This document shows, piece by piece, positions 53,067-61,849 of a stretch of 64,000 nucleotides of DNA. The first letter of the stretch is position 1; each line of letters begins with the position of its first letter. Source of the DNA: JBGAPI01 sp044221335 (GTDB lineage Bacteria > Pseudomonadota > Gammaproteobacteria > Xanthomonadales > Ahniellaceae); the NCBI GenBank assembly GCA_044221335.1, contig JBGAPI010000020.1:1-64000 (forward strand). The letters run 5' to 3'. The notes beneath the pieces were generated by a model. That model worked only from the letters and a program-made list of their open reading frames with translations. It did not search any database and had not been told where the DNA came from. The position numbers and the translations under genes are program-made.

Positions 53067-54455
53067 TCAGCGCACCCGATAGCAGGGCTTGTACTCCGCT
53101 CCGCCGGGCAGCTTCATCCGGTGCTGCTGGACGAAGGACTTCAGCATCCGGTCGAGCGCGGCCATGATCTCCGGGTCGCCCGTGATCTCGAACGGGCCGT
53201 GCTTCTCGATCGCGCGGATGCCGTCCTCCTTGACGTTGCCAGCGACGATGCCGGAGAACGCGCGGCGCAGTTCCGCCGCCAGCAGGTGCGGCTCGCGACC
53301 GCGGCGCAGGTCGAGTTTCGCCATCGCCTCGTGGCTCGGCGGGAAGGGCTTCTGCAGGTCGTGGCTGATCTTCAGCGACCAGTTGAAGAAGAACGCGTCG
53401 TGATCCTCGATGCGCTTCTCGCGGACCTCGCTGATGCCGCGCTTCACCGTGCGCGCGACCGCCTCCGCGTCGCCGATCATGATCCGGTAGCGCTGCGCCG
53501 CGTCGTCGCCGAGCGCGAGGCGAAGGAAGGCGTCGATCTCCCGGAAGTAGGCCTCGGAATCGGACGGGCCGGTGAGGATCATCGGGAAGGGCATGTCGGC
53601 GTTGGCCGGGTCGAGCAGGATGCCCATCAGGTACAGGATCTCCTCGGCGGTTCCGACGCCGCCGGGGAACACGATGATGGCGTGGCCGACGCGGACGAAG
53701 GCCTCGAGGCGCTTCTCGATGTCCGGCATGATCACCAGGTGGTTGACCGCGGGATTCGGCGACTCCGCGGCGATGATGCCGGGCTCGGTGATGCCGATGT
53801 AGCGGCTGTTCCTGCGTCGCTGCTTGGCGTGGCCGATGATCGCGCCCTTCATCGGGCCCTTCATCGCGCCCGGTCCGCAGCCGGTGCAGATGTCGAGGCC
53901 GCGCAGGCCGAGTTCGTAGCCGACCCGCTTGGTGTAGTCGTACTCGACGCGGTTGATCGAGTGGCCGCCCCAGCAGACCACGAGGCTGGGATCGCGGTGC
54001 GCCTGCAGGATGCGCGCATTGCGCAGGATCTCGAACACGGCGTGGGTGATGCCCGGCGAATCGGAGACGTCGAAGCGTCCCTGTTCCAGCTGGTTGGCGA
54101 CATAGACGATGTCGCGTACGACCGAGAACAGCTGGTCGCTGATGCCGCGGATCATGCGGCCATCGACGAAGGCCTGCGACGGCGCCGCGATCAGCTCGAG
54201 CTTGATGCCGCGATCCTGCTGGCCGACCTTGATGTCGAAGTCCGGAAAGCGTTCGCGCATCGCGCGCGGGTCGTCGTTGGTCATGCCGCCGGTCAGCACG
54301 GCGAGTGCGCAGCGGCGCAGCAGGTCGTGCACGCCGCCGGCGCTGGCGTCGCGCAGCCGGGAGACTTCTTCGCGCGACAGCACGTCGAGCCCGCCGACGG
54401 GACTGATGCGGGCGTTGACGACCTGCGGGGTGAGGGAAGATTCCTTGCGTGTCAT
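53067..54455 (-). CDS. ppnN: Nucleotide 5'-monophosphate nucleosidase PpnN (LOG family)
   Basis: The 462-residue protein matches YgdH/PpnN, which hydrolyses the N-glycosidic bond of purine and pyrimidine monophosphates and is controlled by (p)ppGpp in E. coli. It has an N-terminal domain (ARISPVGGLDVLS), the central Rossmann LOG core with CTGCGPGAMKGPMKG and the signature FPGGVGTAEEILYLMG, and a C-terminal extension, at full family length. The ATG at 54455 has AGGA upstream; an ATG at 54470 is the alternative. Confidence 0.93.
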   Translation of the reverse strand: MTRKESSLTPQVVNARISPVGGLDVLSREEVSRLRDASAGGVHDLLRRCALAVLTGGMTNDDPRAMRERFPDFDIKVGQQDRGIKLELIAAPSQAFVDGRMIRGISDQLFSVVRDIVYVANQLEQGRFDVSDSPGITHAVFEILRNARILQAHRDPSLVVCWGGHSINRVEYDYTKRVGYELGLRGLDICTGCGPGAMKGPMKGAIIGHAKQRRRNSRYIGITEPGIIAAESPNPAVNHLVIMPDIEKRLEAFVRVGHAIIVFPGGVGTAEEILYLMGILLDPANADMPFPMILTGPSDSEAYFREIDAFLRLALGDDAAQRYRIMIGDAEAVARTVKRGISEVREKRIEDHDAFFFNWSLKISHDLQKPFPPSHEAMAKLDLRRGREPHLLAAELRRAFSGIVAGNVKEDGIRAIEKHGPFEITGDPEIMAALDRMLKSFVQQHRMKLPGGAEYKPCYRVR

Positions 54456-54535
54456 GGTGTTCCTGGTCATTCGATGGGTGGTGCCGCCGCCGTCGCGGAT
54501 CGACGCGGGGCTTTGGGTTCCGGTGTCGACGCGGA

Positions 54536-55564
54536 TCAGCCGCGGACCGGCATCTCGTCGGCCGAGACGCCGCCGGAGAGCAGGCGTGCGTCGATGCCGC
54601 GTTCGGAAAGCAGATAGGTGGCGGACGCGCTGCGGCGGCCGGTGTCGCAGTAGACGACGTAGGTCTTGCTCGGGTCCAGCTCGTGCGCCCGCGTCCGGAG
54701 CTGCGGCAGCGGCAGGTTGATCGCGCCGGGCAGCCGGCCCTGCTTGTATTCCTCCGGCAACCGCACGTCGACCAGCAGCGCGTCGGCGTCGATCTCCTCG
54801 GGCGTGATCTGGGTGAGCATCGGCGCCTTCAGGAAGCGCTCGAAGTCGGTGTTCGACAGCCGCATCAGTTCGACGTCGGTCAGCGCCCGCACGGTGGCGC
54901 TGCGCGGGTTGCCCGAGACCAGGGCCTCTTCCCCGAAACCCTGCCCGACGCCCAGCTGCGCCAGCTCGCGCTCGTTGAGTCCATCGGGATCCTGATGCAC
55001 CACCTGGCAGCGCCCCGTGGTCACCACGTAGTAGAAGTCGCCCGGCGCGCCCTGCTGGATGATGGTCTCGCCGGCCTTCACGTTGACCGGCCGCAGCGAC
55101 GCCAGCATCTGAGCGATGTTGGCCGGCGGAATGCGGTAGAACGCCGGGTTCTGCAGGATCGCCGACATCCAGTCCTGCGACTCGCCCTCGTCGCCACCGA
55201 TCTCCTGGACCTCGACCGTACCGGTCTGGGCCCAGGTCAGGATCATGTCGAGCTGTTCGCGGTCGACGAACAGGATCTGGGCCGCCTTCAGGCAGGTTGC
55301 GGTCGCGGCGCGCTTGTTCGCCTGGGCGATCGGATGCTTGGCGCCATCGGTGCCGGCCTTGACCACCCGGGTGCCGTTGTCGGACAGCAGCTCGACCTCG
55401 CCGCTGACCAGGTACAGCACCGTCCGCCCCTCGTCGCCGCGCTGGAAGATCGTATGTCCCGGCTGATAGCTGCCGACGCGCGCGCGCTTGGCGAGCTCGG
55501 AGCGGTCGGTGGCGGTCAGTGTGGCCAGCGGGATGAACTGGCGGAACAGACTCAGGTTGACCAT
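54536..55564 (-). CDS. Two cyclic-nucleotide-binding domains fused to a rhodanese
   Basis: The 342-residue cytoplasmic protein has a first cNMP-like domain (about residues 15-125), a second, better conserved one (about 140-250, with VKAGETIIQQGAPGDFYYVV and GFGEEALVSGNPRSATVRA) and a C-terminal rhodanese domain (about 255-342) with active-site Cys306 in CDTGRRS. The parts suggest ligand-gated sulfurtransferase or phosphatase-like activity; the ligand is not evident. Starts at ATG 55564. It lies upstream of ppnN in the same direction, 65 bases apart. Confidence 0.9.
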   Translation of the reverse strand: MVNLSLFRQFIPLATLTATDRSELAKRARVGSYQPGHTIFQRGDEGRTVLYLVSGEVELLSDNGTRVVKAGTDGAKHPIAQANKRAATATCLKAAQILFVDREQLDMILTWAQTGTVEVQEIGGDEGESQDWMSAILQNPAFYRIPPANIAQMLASLRPVNVKAGETIIQQGAPGDFYYVVTTGRCQVVHQDPDGLNERELAQLGVGQGFGEEALVSGNPRSATVRALTDVELMRLSNTDFERFLKAPMLTQITPEEIDADALLVDVRLPEEYKQGRLPGAINLPLPQLRTRAHELDPSKTYVVYCDTGRRSASATYLLSERGIDARLLSGGVSADEMPVRG

Positions 55565-55682
55565 CGTGGTCGTTGATCGGGGGACGGGCTAGGAGTAGAG
55601 GATAAAACCGCGCCGCCGGTCAAGGAATGCCGGCAGCGGAAGCCACCGGGCAGGGCGGCTACCGCGTGCAGCCGGCATGAAC

Positions 55683-55712
55683 GAAAACGGCCAGCTTTCG
55701 CTGGCCGTTTTC
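55683..55712 (-). terminator. Terminator of the TonB-dependent receptor gene
   Basis: Perfect 13-base stem GAAAACGGCCAGC/GCTGGCCGTTTTC with loop TTTC, ending in a T-run on either strand. It lies 33 bases past the receptor stop on the minus strand. Confidence 0.85.
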
Positions 55713-55744
55713 GCGTAGCCGCCATCCTGGCGGCAAAGCGTGGA

Positions 55745-58700
55745 TCAGAACTCGTAGCGGAAGCCGACCTGGATCGACCATCGCGATTCGCCCGCCACGT
55801 CCTTGCGGGTCAGCGACGGCAGGTTGACCGCGCCGGTGGTCTCGTTCACGTAGTTCGACACGTCGTACACGTACTGGCCATTGGCGTTGACGCCGCCGAA
55901 GCGGGCCAGGCCGATGTTGTACGGGAACGAGGCTTCGTCGATGTGGCCCCACTTCTTGTTCAGCAGGTTGCCGAAGTTCTGGATGTCCAGGAACAGCAGC
56001 GACTTGTTGTCGCCGTAGAAGCCCGGCAGCTCCTGCTGGAAGCGCACGTCGAACTGGTTCACCTTCGGAGCGTTGTCGGCCCCCTTCTTCGCCACTTCAC
56101 CCTGATGGCCACGCAGGTAGCCGTGGCTGTTGATGTAGCCGAAGAACGCCGCCTGGTCCGCCGCGGAGGATGCGGCGGTGAACGCGACATCGCCCTCGTT
56201 CGGGATGAAGAACAGGTCGTTGCCCGTGATGCCGTCGCCGTTGGCGTCACCGATGAAGGTGTAGGCCAGCGGACGGCCGGCGCGGCCTTCGTAGAACATC
56301 GAGAACGACGACTGGTAGTTGCCGAAGAAGCGGTGGCGCCAGGTGTAGGCCGCGGTGTAGCGGTCCTTGATCTGGTAGTTGGAGACGCCGAGCTCCTGAC
56401 CGTTCGGATCGAAGGTGAGGGTGTTCGTGTAGTTCGACAGCGCCACCGACGAGGTGCCGGCGCTGACTTCCTTCGAGCGACCGTAGGTGTAGGCGATCTT
56501 CGCGTTCCAGTCGCTGTCGAGGAACGGCTTCTCGAGCGACAGGGTGACGTTCTCCGCCGAACCGCGGTCGGTGTTGCCGAGCAGGATCACCGTGTTGAAC
56601 GCGGTGTTGCGGCCGGCGCGCGACTGGTTGGCGGCGACGTTGCCGGTCGAGGTGAAGCCGGTGGTCGCGATCGTCGTCCAGAAGGCCGGACGGCCGTCCG
56701 GCAGCGTGAAGCGCTGCGGGCCCAGGTTGAGGTGGGTGAAGGTGACGCCCTTGTCGACCACCGTGCGCAGGTACTCGGCGCCGAAGATCAGGCCGTACCA
56801 CGGCAGCTCATGCTCGACCGCCAGGTTGCCCTTCCACACCGTCGGCTCTTCGAAGTCCGGAGCGAGGATGTCGACGTTCTGCGCCGGCGGGGTGCCGGTG
56901 GCGGTCGGCTGGTTCAGCGGGTCCGCCGAGAAGCCGGTGCCGTTCTGCGCCGGGATGATGGTGGTCAGCACGCCCGGGTTCGAGAACATGTTCGACAGCC
57001 AGACGCCCGGGGCCGAGCCCTGGAACAGGCCGACGCCGCCGCGCAGCTGGGTCTTGCGCTCGGTCTCGAACTGGTAGTTGAAGCCGATGCGCGGCTCCAC
57101 CGTGTTCTGGCCGTCGGTGGTGTGACGGTTGTCGAAGCCGAAGGTGTCGAGCGCGCGCTGGTTGAACTCCGGCTCGTTGTCGACGATGTTGTGGTCGACG
57201 CGCAGGCCGTACAGCAGGGACAGCTGCGGGGTGATCTGCCAGGTGTCCTGGGCGAAGAAGCCGACGTTGCCGAACTTGAAGTCGGCGGCGGCGTCGTTGA
57301 CGTTGCCCGAGTTGGAGCGCTGCAGCGTGAAGTTGCGGTAGCGGGCCGCGGCGAAGTCGGCGATCGACGCGAACGTGTAGTTGCCGTACACGTCCTGCAG
57401 GAACAGGTTGAAGATGTCGTTCTTCTCGTAGTCGAAGCCGAAGCGGAAGGTATGGTCGCCGGCGAAGTAGTCGCCCGCGAGGTAGCCGGTCCAGGTGTCG
57501 ACCTTCAGCAGGTTGGCCTGGCGCGAGCGCTCGGTGCCGAAGATCACGCCGGAGGAGCCGACGTTGACGCGGACCTGCGGCGCGAACGAGGCCGCGGTCG
57601 GGGTCGAGCGGTACTCGGCGTAGGACAGGTGCGCCTCGGTCGAGAAGTTGTCGGTCCAGTTGCTGTACAGGATGCCGGCGTAGTTCTCGAACGAGATGTG
57701 GTCCTGGTACCAGTTGGACGACAGCGAATACGTCGTCGAGTTGCGGTTCGGGATGCGCAGGATGTCGCCGTCGGTCTTGTTGTAGCGGAAGCTGGCGCGC
57801 TGGGAGTCGGACAGGTTCCAGTCGAGCTTCAGGAAGTACTTCTTGTCGGTGTTGTCGATGCCCGGCAGGGAGTCGGAGCCGATGTCGAAGTTGTACTGGG
57901 TCGCCGCGATCGAGCGGATCTGGTTCACGTCGGCCTGGGTGATGCCGGTGACGACGGTCGACGCACCGGAGCCGGCGAGGCCGACGTCCGGAGCCGGCGA
58001 GGAGCGCTTGAACTTCTCGTAGCCGGCGAAGAAGAACAGGCGGTCCTTGATGATCGGGCCGCTGACGTAGCCGCCGTAGGTCCATTCGTCGTCGAAGCCG
58101 GAGAACTCGCTCGGCTCGTCGCTGACCATGTTGTGGTTGCGGTACACGCCGTAGACGGCGCCGTGGAAGTCGTTGCCGCCGGACTTGGTGACGGCGTTGA
58201 TGTTGGCGCCGACGAAGTCGGACTGGGTCACGTCGTAGGCGGAGATGCCGACGTTGAATTCCTGGATCCAGTCGATCGAGATCGGCTGGTTCAGCGCCGG
58301 CAGGCCGGAGTCGTTCAGGCCGAACTGGTCGTTGGTCGGGACGCCGTCGATCTTGACGTTGTTGTAGCGGTTGTTCTGGCCGCCGGCGGCGAGGCCGCCG
58401 CGTTCCTTGTCGATCTGCACGATGCGCGGGTCGAAGCGCACGTAGTCGTCGATCGAGCGCTTGATCGACGGGAAGGACTTGATCTCGGCGTTCGAGACCA
58501 GGGTGCCGGAGCCCTTGTTGTCGCTGGCGAACACCAGCGCCTCGGCGGCGTTGCCGACGACCTTGACGGTCTCCAGCGTGGTGGCCTCGGAACCCAGGGC
58601 GACGTTGACGTCGGCCATGCTGTCCAGCGAGGTGTAGACGTCGTTCTTGGTGGTGTCCTTCTGGCCCTTGGCCACGACGTGCACGCTGTACGGGCCGCCG

Positions 58701-58930
58701 ACACGCAGGCCGCGCAGGCTGTACTTGCCGTCGGCGTCGGACACGACGGTCGACTTGGTGCCGGTCGGCGTGTGCACCACTTCGATGGTGGCGCCGGCCA
58801 CCGGCTTGCCCGAGCCATCGGTCACCTTGCCTTCGATCCCGGACGCGGTGCTCTGGGCAAAGGTCGGCGCACTCATCATGCCGACCAGAAGGGCGCTAAT
58901 CGCCAGTACCAAGCCTTTGCGCTTCAACAT
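55745..58930 (-). CDS. TonB-dependent receptor-like outer membrane protein
   Basis: The 1061-residue protein has a signal peptide (about residues 1-28, APTFAQ), a carboxypeptidase-regulatory-like domain (about 30-110, GIEGKVTDGSGKPVAGATIEV), a plug domain (about 115-250, FPSIKRSIDDYVRFDPR and NNVKIDGVPTNDQFG) and a large beta-barrel ending in VGFRYEF with C-terminal Phe. It resembles Oar-like or TonB-dependent importers of large substrates. The substrate is unknown, and no transporter gene lies beside it. AGGTGG precedes the ATG at 58930. Confidence 0.93.
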   Translation of the reverse strand: MLKRKGLVLAISALLVGMMSAPTFAQSTASGIEGKVTDGSGKPVAGATIEVVHTPTGTKSTVVSDADGKYSLRGLRVGGPYSVHVVAKGQKDTTKNDVYTSLDSMADVNVALGSEATTLETVKVVGNAAEALVFASDNKGSGTLVSNAEIKSFPSIKRSIDDYVRFDPRIVQIDKERGGLAAGGQNNRYNNVKIDGVPTNDQFGLNDSGLPALNQPISIDWIQEFNVGISAYDVTQSDFVGANINAVTKSGGNDFHGAVYGVYRNHNMVSDEPSEFSGFDDEWTYGGYVSGPIIKDRLFFFAGYEKFKRSSPAPDVGLAGSGASTVVTGITQADVNQIRSIAATQYNFDIGSDSLPGIDNTDKKYFLKLDWNLSDSQRASFRYNKTDGDILRIPNRNSTTYSLSSNWYQDHISFENYAGILYSNWTDNFSTEAHLSYAEYRSTPTAASFAPQVRVNVGSSGVIFGTERSRQANLLKVDTWTGYLAGDYFAGDHTFRFGFDYEKNDIFNLFLQDVYGNYTFASIADFAAARYRNFTLQRSNSGNVNDAAADFKFGNVGFFAQDTWQITPQLSLLYGLRVDHNIVDNEPEFNQRALDTFGFDNRHTTDGQNTVEPRIGFNYQFETERKTQLRGGVGLFQGSAPGVWLSNMFSNPGVLTTIIPAQNGTGFSADPLNQPTATGTPPAQNVDILAPDFEEPTVWKGNLAVEHELPWYGLIFGAEYLRTVVDKGVTFTHLNLGPQRFTLPDGRPAFWTTIATTGFTSTGNVAANQSRAGRNTAFNTVILLGNTDRGSAENVTLSLEKPFLDSDWNAKIAYTYGRSKEVSAGTSSVALSNYTNTLTFDPNGQELGVSNYQIKDRYTAAYTWRHRFFGNYQSSFSMFYEGRAGRPLAYTFIGDANGDGITGNDLFFIPNEGDVAFTAASSAADQAAFFGYINSHGYLRGHQGEVAKKGADNAPKVNQFDVRFQQELPGFYGDNKSLLFLDIQNFGNLLNKKWGHIDEASFPYNIGLARFGGVNANGQYVYDVSNYVNETTGAVNLPSLTRKDVAGESRWSIQVGFRYEF

Positions 58931-59285
58931 GGTTTCCACCTGAATTCTGATTGATTTGTCCAGGACACCCGCCCTTGCGGGGTTCCCCCTGTCCGGCCGA
59001 CAAAATACCGCCACCGGGGGCGGTCACAAGCGCGGACTAACGGGAGTTTAACAGCTTCACTGTGGCAGTGGGATGACGGCATCCGCCACCGTACGGAGGC
59101 CCGCCGGAGCCGTCGAATCGCCAGGGATCAGGCCGTCATGCGGCTTAGGCGATATCGATCGCGGGAGCCATTCGTCAACTCTTGTGACGGAACGGTAACG
59201 ATGGCTCAGGAGTGGGCCGGGAGTCGTCGGCTCATCGCAGATGAATCTCCCCTGGCGCGTACCGAACGGAGCATCGAACCCGCCA
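58931..59285. other. Intergenic region without recognised gene
   Basis: The 355-base gap lies between the MarC gene (59286-59885, minus strand) and the receptor gene (start 58930, minus strand). It should hold the receptor promoter upstream of 58930. It contains no REP-like palindrome and no ORF with convincing features. Confidence 0.5.
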
Positions 59286-59885
59286 CTATGCCTTCGGGCT
59301 CACCCCGAGGTAGGCCGCCACGCCGTCGAGGAACATCTGCACCGACAGCGCGACCAGCAGCATGCCCATCAGCCGTTCGAAGGCAGCGAGCACGCGCGTT
59401 CCGAGCAGGCGGTGCAGCGCGGTGGAGGCGAACAGCACGACGGCATTGCCGAGCCAGGCGAGCAGGAGCGCGATCGACCACTCGACGGTGCGTCCCGGGT
59501 GCTCCTGGGTGAGCAGGATCAGCGCCGCCATGCACGAGGGGCCGGCGATCGACGGGACCGCCATCGGCACGATGAAGGGCTCGCCCCCGTCCTGTTCGCC
59601 GAACGGCCCGCCCTCGGTGGGGAAGATCATCTTGATGCCGATCAGGAACAGCACCAGGCCGCCGGCGATGCTGACCGACTCCGAGCGCAGGTGGAACGCG
59701 GCCAGCAGGTAGCCGCCGCCGAGCAGGAACACGAACAGCACGCCGAGCGCGATCAGGAGCTCGCGGGCCAGCACGAAGCGCCGCCGCGCGGGCGCGAGGT
59801 CCTTCAGCAGCGACAGGAACAGCGGCACGTTGCCGAGCGGATCCATGATCAGGAACAGCAGCAGCGCGGCGGAGAGCGTCGTCAT
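59286..59885 (-). CDS. MarC family membrane protein
   Basis: The 199-residue integral membrane protein has six predicted helices and the family blocks FLIMDPLGNVPLF and PMAVPSIAGPSCMAALILL. E. coli members (MarC, YhgN) lack an agreed function, and the link to multiple antibiotic resistance was withdrawn for MarC. The ATG at 59885 begins the first helix; the upstream extension in the open frame is charged and non-conserved. It follows the SDR gene by 19 bases in the same direction. Confidence 0.92.
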   Translation of the reverse strand: MTTLSAALLLFLIMDPLGNVPLFLSLLKDLAPARRRFVLARELLIALGVLFVFLLGGGYLLAAFHLRSESVSIAGGLVLFLIGIKMIFPTEGGPFGEQDGGEPFIVPMAVPSIAGPSCMAALILLTQEHPGRTVEWSIALLLAWLGNAVVLFASTALHRLLGTRVLAAFERLMGMLLVALSVQMFLDGVAAYLGVSPKA

Positions 59886-59904
59886 GGCAGCGTGCGGGCC
59901 GGGG

Positions 59905-60684
59905 CTAGGCCGGGAGGCCGCGCAGGTCGAGCGTGCTGCCGCTCGGCAGCGCCGCCGCATCGGCGATCAGCCAGGCCGCGGCCGCGCCGGCCTGGTCCGG
60001 GGTCGCGAGGCCGGCCGGATGTTCGGCGACGAAGGCGAGCTGGCGCAGGCGACTGCGGATCGGCGCCGGCAGCAGGCCGAAGAAGCGCACCGGCGTGGCG
60101 TCGTACTCGTCGGCGAGGCTCGCGAGCACGCCGGCCAGCGCGTGCTTGGACGCGCCGTAGCCGCCCCACAGCGCCCGACCGACGCGCGCCGGATCGTCGA
60201 GCAGGAACAGCACGCTCGCGCGCTCGGAGCGGCGCAGCAGCGGCAGGCAGGCGCGGGTCAGCGCCCACGGCGCGTTGACGTTGACGTGCATGCTGACCAG
60301 CCACTGCTCCGGTGCCGCGTGTTCGGTGGCGGTCAGGCCGGCGAAGTGCGCGGCGGTATGGACGATCGCGTCGAGCCGGCCGCATTCGCGCTCGAGCGTG
60401 TCGGCGAGCGCGACGTAGTCGTCGGGCGACGCGCCTTCGAGGTTCAGCGGATACAGCGCCGGCTCGGCGAGATCCTCGGCCTTGATCGCGTCGTACACGC
60501 CCTCGAGCGCGCGGACGTGGCGGCCGAGCAGGACGACCGTGGCGCCGGCCCGCGCGCAGGCGAGCGCACTGGCGCGACCGATCGCGCCGGTGGCGCCGGT
60601 CACCAGCACGACCTGGCCGTCGAGCTCGTCGGCGGCCAGCGTGAATCCGGCCGCGGCGGCCGGCGCGGTGGACAGGCGCAGCAT
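59905..60684 (-). CDS. Short-chain dehydrogenase/reductase-like protein
   Basis: The 259-residue Rossmann-fold protein has the NAD(P)-binding glycine motif TGATGAIG (about residues 30-37), NVNAPW, and the active-site YGASK. Overall it resembles YciK. The position normally holding the catalytic Ser, about 13 residues before the Tyr, reads LLDDPARVGR, so the Ser seems to be replaced. It may lack normal dehydrogenase activity. It starts directly after the grxD stop, so the two are cotranslated. Confidence 0.87.
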   Translation of the reverse strand: MLRLSTAPAAAAGFTLAADELDGQVVLVTGATGAIGRASALACARAGATVVLLGRHVRALEGVYDAIKAEDLAEPALYPLNLEGASPDDYVALADTLERECGRLDAIVHTAAHFAGLTATEHAAPEQWLVSMHVNVNAPWALTRACLPLLRRSERASVLFLLDDPARVGRALWGGYGASKHALAGVLASLADEYDATPVRFFGLLPAPIRSRLRQLAFVAEHPAGLATPDQAGAAAAWLIADAAALPSGSTLDLRGLPA

Positions 60685-61005
60685 TCAGGCGGCCCGCTGC
60701 GCTTCTTGCACCATGGTCGCGAGCTCGCCGGATTGCATCAGCTCCAGCGTGATGTCGCAGCCGCCGATCAGCTCGCCGTTGATGAACAGCTGCGGGAAGG
60801 TCGGCCAGTTGGAGAAGCTCGGCAGGGTGGCGCGGACCTGCGGCTGCTCCAGCACGTTGACGGAATGGAACTGCGCGCCGCAGGCCTTCAGCGCCTCGAC
60901 GGTGCGCGCGGAGAAACCGCACATCGGGAACTGCGGCGTGCCCTTCATGAACAGCACGATGGGGTGGGCTTCGACGGTCGACTTGATCTGCTGCAGGGTG
61001 TCCAT
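60685..61005 (-). CDS. grxD: Monothiol glutaredoxin GrxD
   Basis: The 106-residue CGFS-type glutaredoxin (Cys29 in PMCGFSAR) carries Fe-S clusters for delivery to apoproteins. The motifs WPTFPQLFINGELIGGCDI and the family length fit E. coli GrxD. The stop (TGA) abuts the ATG of the SDR-like gene with no gap. It is divergent from sodB, so genes for iron handling and oxidative defence share an intergenic region. Confidence 0.97.
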   Translation of the reverse strand: MDTLQQIKSTVEAHPIVLFMKGTPQFPMCGFSARTVEALKACGAQFHSVNVLEQPQVRATLPSFSNWPTFPQLFINGELIGGCDITLELMQSGELATMVQEAQRAA

Positions 61006-61120
61006 GGGGGCTCCGGAATCTGGGGCGGGGCGACGGCGTCGCCGGTCAGTCGGCCATTGTATCGGGACTCGATTAAACTCTGCGGCCGCTTCGGTTCACG
61101 AAACCAAGGAGAGCTCCACC

Positions 61121-61702
61121 ATGGCGATCGAACTTCCCCCGCTGCCCTACGCCCGCGACGCGCTGGCCCCGCACCTGTCGGCCGAAACCCTCGACTTCCA
61201 CTACGGCAAGCATCATCAGGCCTACGTCACCAACCTGAACAACCTGATCAAGGGCACCGAGTTCGAGAACGCCAGCCTTGAGGAGATCGTGAAGAAGTCC
61301 TCCGGTGGCATGTTCAACAACGCCGCCCAGATCTGGAATCACACGTTCTACTGGAACGGCTTCTCGCCCAAGGGCGGCGGCGAGCCCACCGGCAAGCTGG
61401 CCGATGCGATCGCGAAGAGCTTCGGCTCCTTCCAGCAGTTCAAGGACGAGTTCAGCAAGGTCGCGATCGGTACCTTCGGTTCGGGCTGGGGCTGGCTCAC
61501 GGCCAAGGCGGACGGCTCGCTCGCGCTCGCCAGCACCTCGAACGCCGCGACCCCGCTGACCGGCGCCGACCGCCCGCTGCTGACCTGCGACGTGTGGGAA
61601 CACGCCTACTACATCGACTACCGCAACCTGCGGGCGAAGTACGTCGAGTCGTTCTGGAACCTGGTGAACTGGGACTTTGTCCGAGCAAACCTCGAGGGCT
61701 GA
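61121..61702 (+). CDS. sodB: Superoxide dismutase (Fe) SodB
   Basis: SodB converts superoxide to hydrogen peroxide and oxygen in the cytoplasm. The 193-residue protein has the metal ligands His27, His74, Asp157 and His161 (the last two in DVWEHAYY), and AAQIWNHTFYWNGFSPKGGG, with the Fe-type Gln in NNAAQIWNH. AAGGAGAGCTCCACC precedes the ATG at 61121. The upstream open frame is unrelated. Confidence 0.97.
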   Translation: MAIELPPLPYARDALAPHLSAETLDFHYGKHHQAYVTNLNNLIKGTEFENASLEEIVKKSSGGMFNNAAQIWNHTFYWNGFSPKGGGEPTGKLADAIAKSFGSFQQFKDEFSKVAIGTFGSGWGWLTAKADGSLALASTSNAATPLTGADRPLLTCDVWEHAYYIDYRNLRAKYVESFWNLVNWDFVRANLEG

Positions 61703-61731
61703 TCGAGCCTCGAGGTGAGTGGGAATTCGCC

Positions 61732-61752
61732 GCCTGTGGCGACGAATTCCCA
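61732..61752. repeat. ATTCGC/GCGAAT-type hairpin after sodB
   Basis: GGGAATTCG (61732-61740) and CGAATTCCC (61744-61752) flank an inner imperfect core. The outer stem matches the hairpin at 34974-34996. It lies between the sodB stop and its terminator. Confidence 0.6.
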
Positions 61753-61755
61753 AAA

Positions 61756-61782
61756 AAACGGCCCGCGATGCGGGCCGTTTTG
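61756..61782 (+). terminator. Terminator of sodB
   Basis: Stem AAAACGGCCCGC/GCGGGCCGTTTT with loop GAT, followed by further T-rich sequence. It is 54 bases past the sodB stop. Confidence 0.88.
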
Positions 61783-61849
61783 TTCTCTTCGATTGAAGAG
61801 AATTTTTCGAGCGTGCGTAGCCCGCACGTTGCTCCGCGACATCGCTTTC

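Noticed and set aside
55943..58954. 1003-codon plus-strand ORF opposite the TonB-dependent receptor
   Set aside because: It has low-complexity Val/Arg/Asp/Gly-rich composition with no motif; the receptor on the minus strand is convincing.
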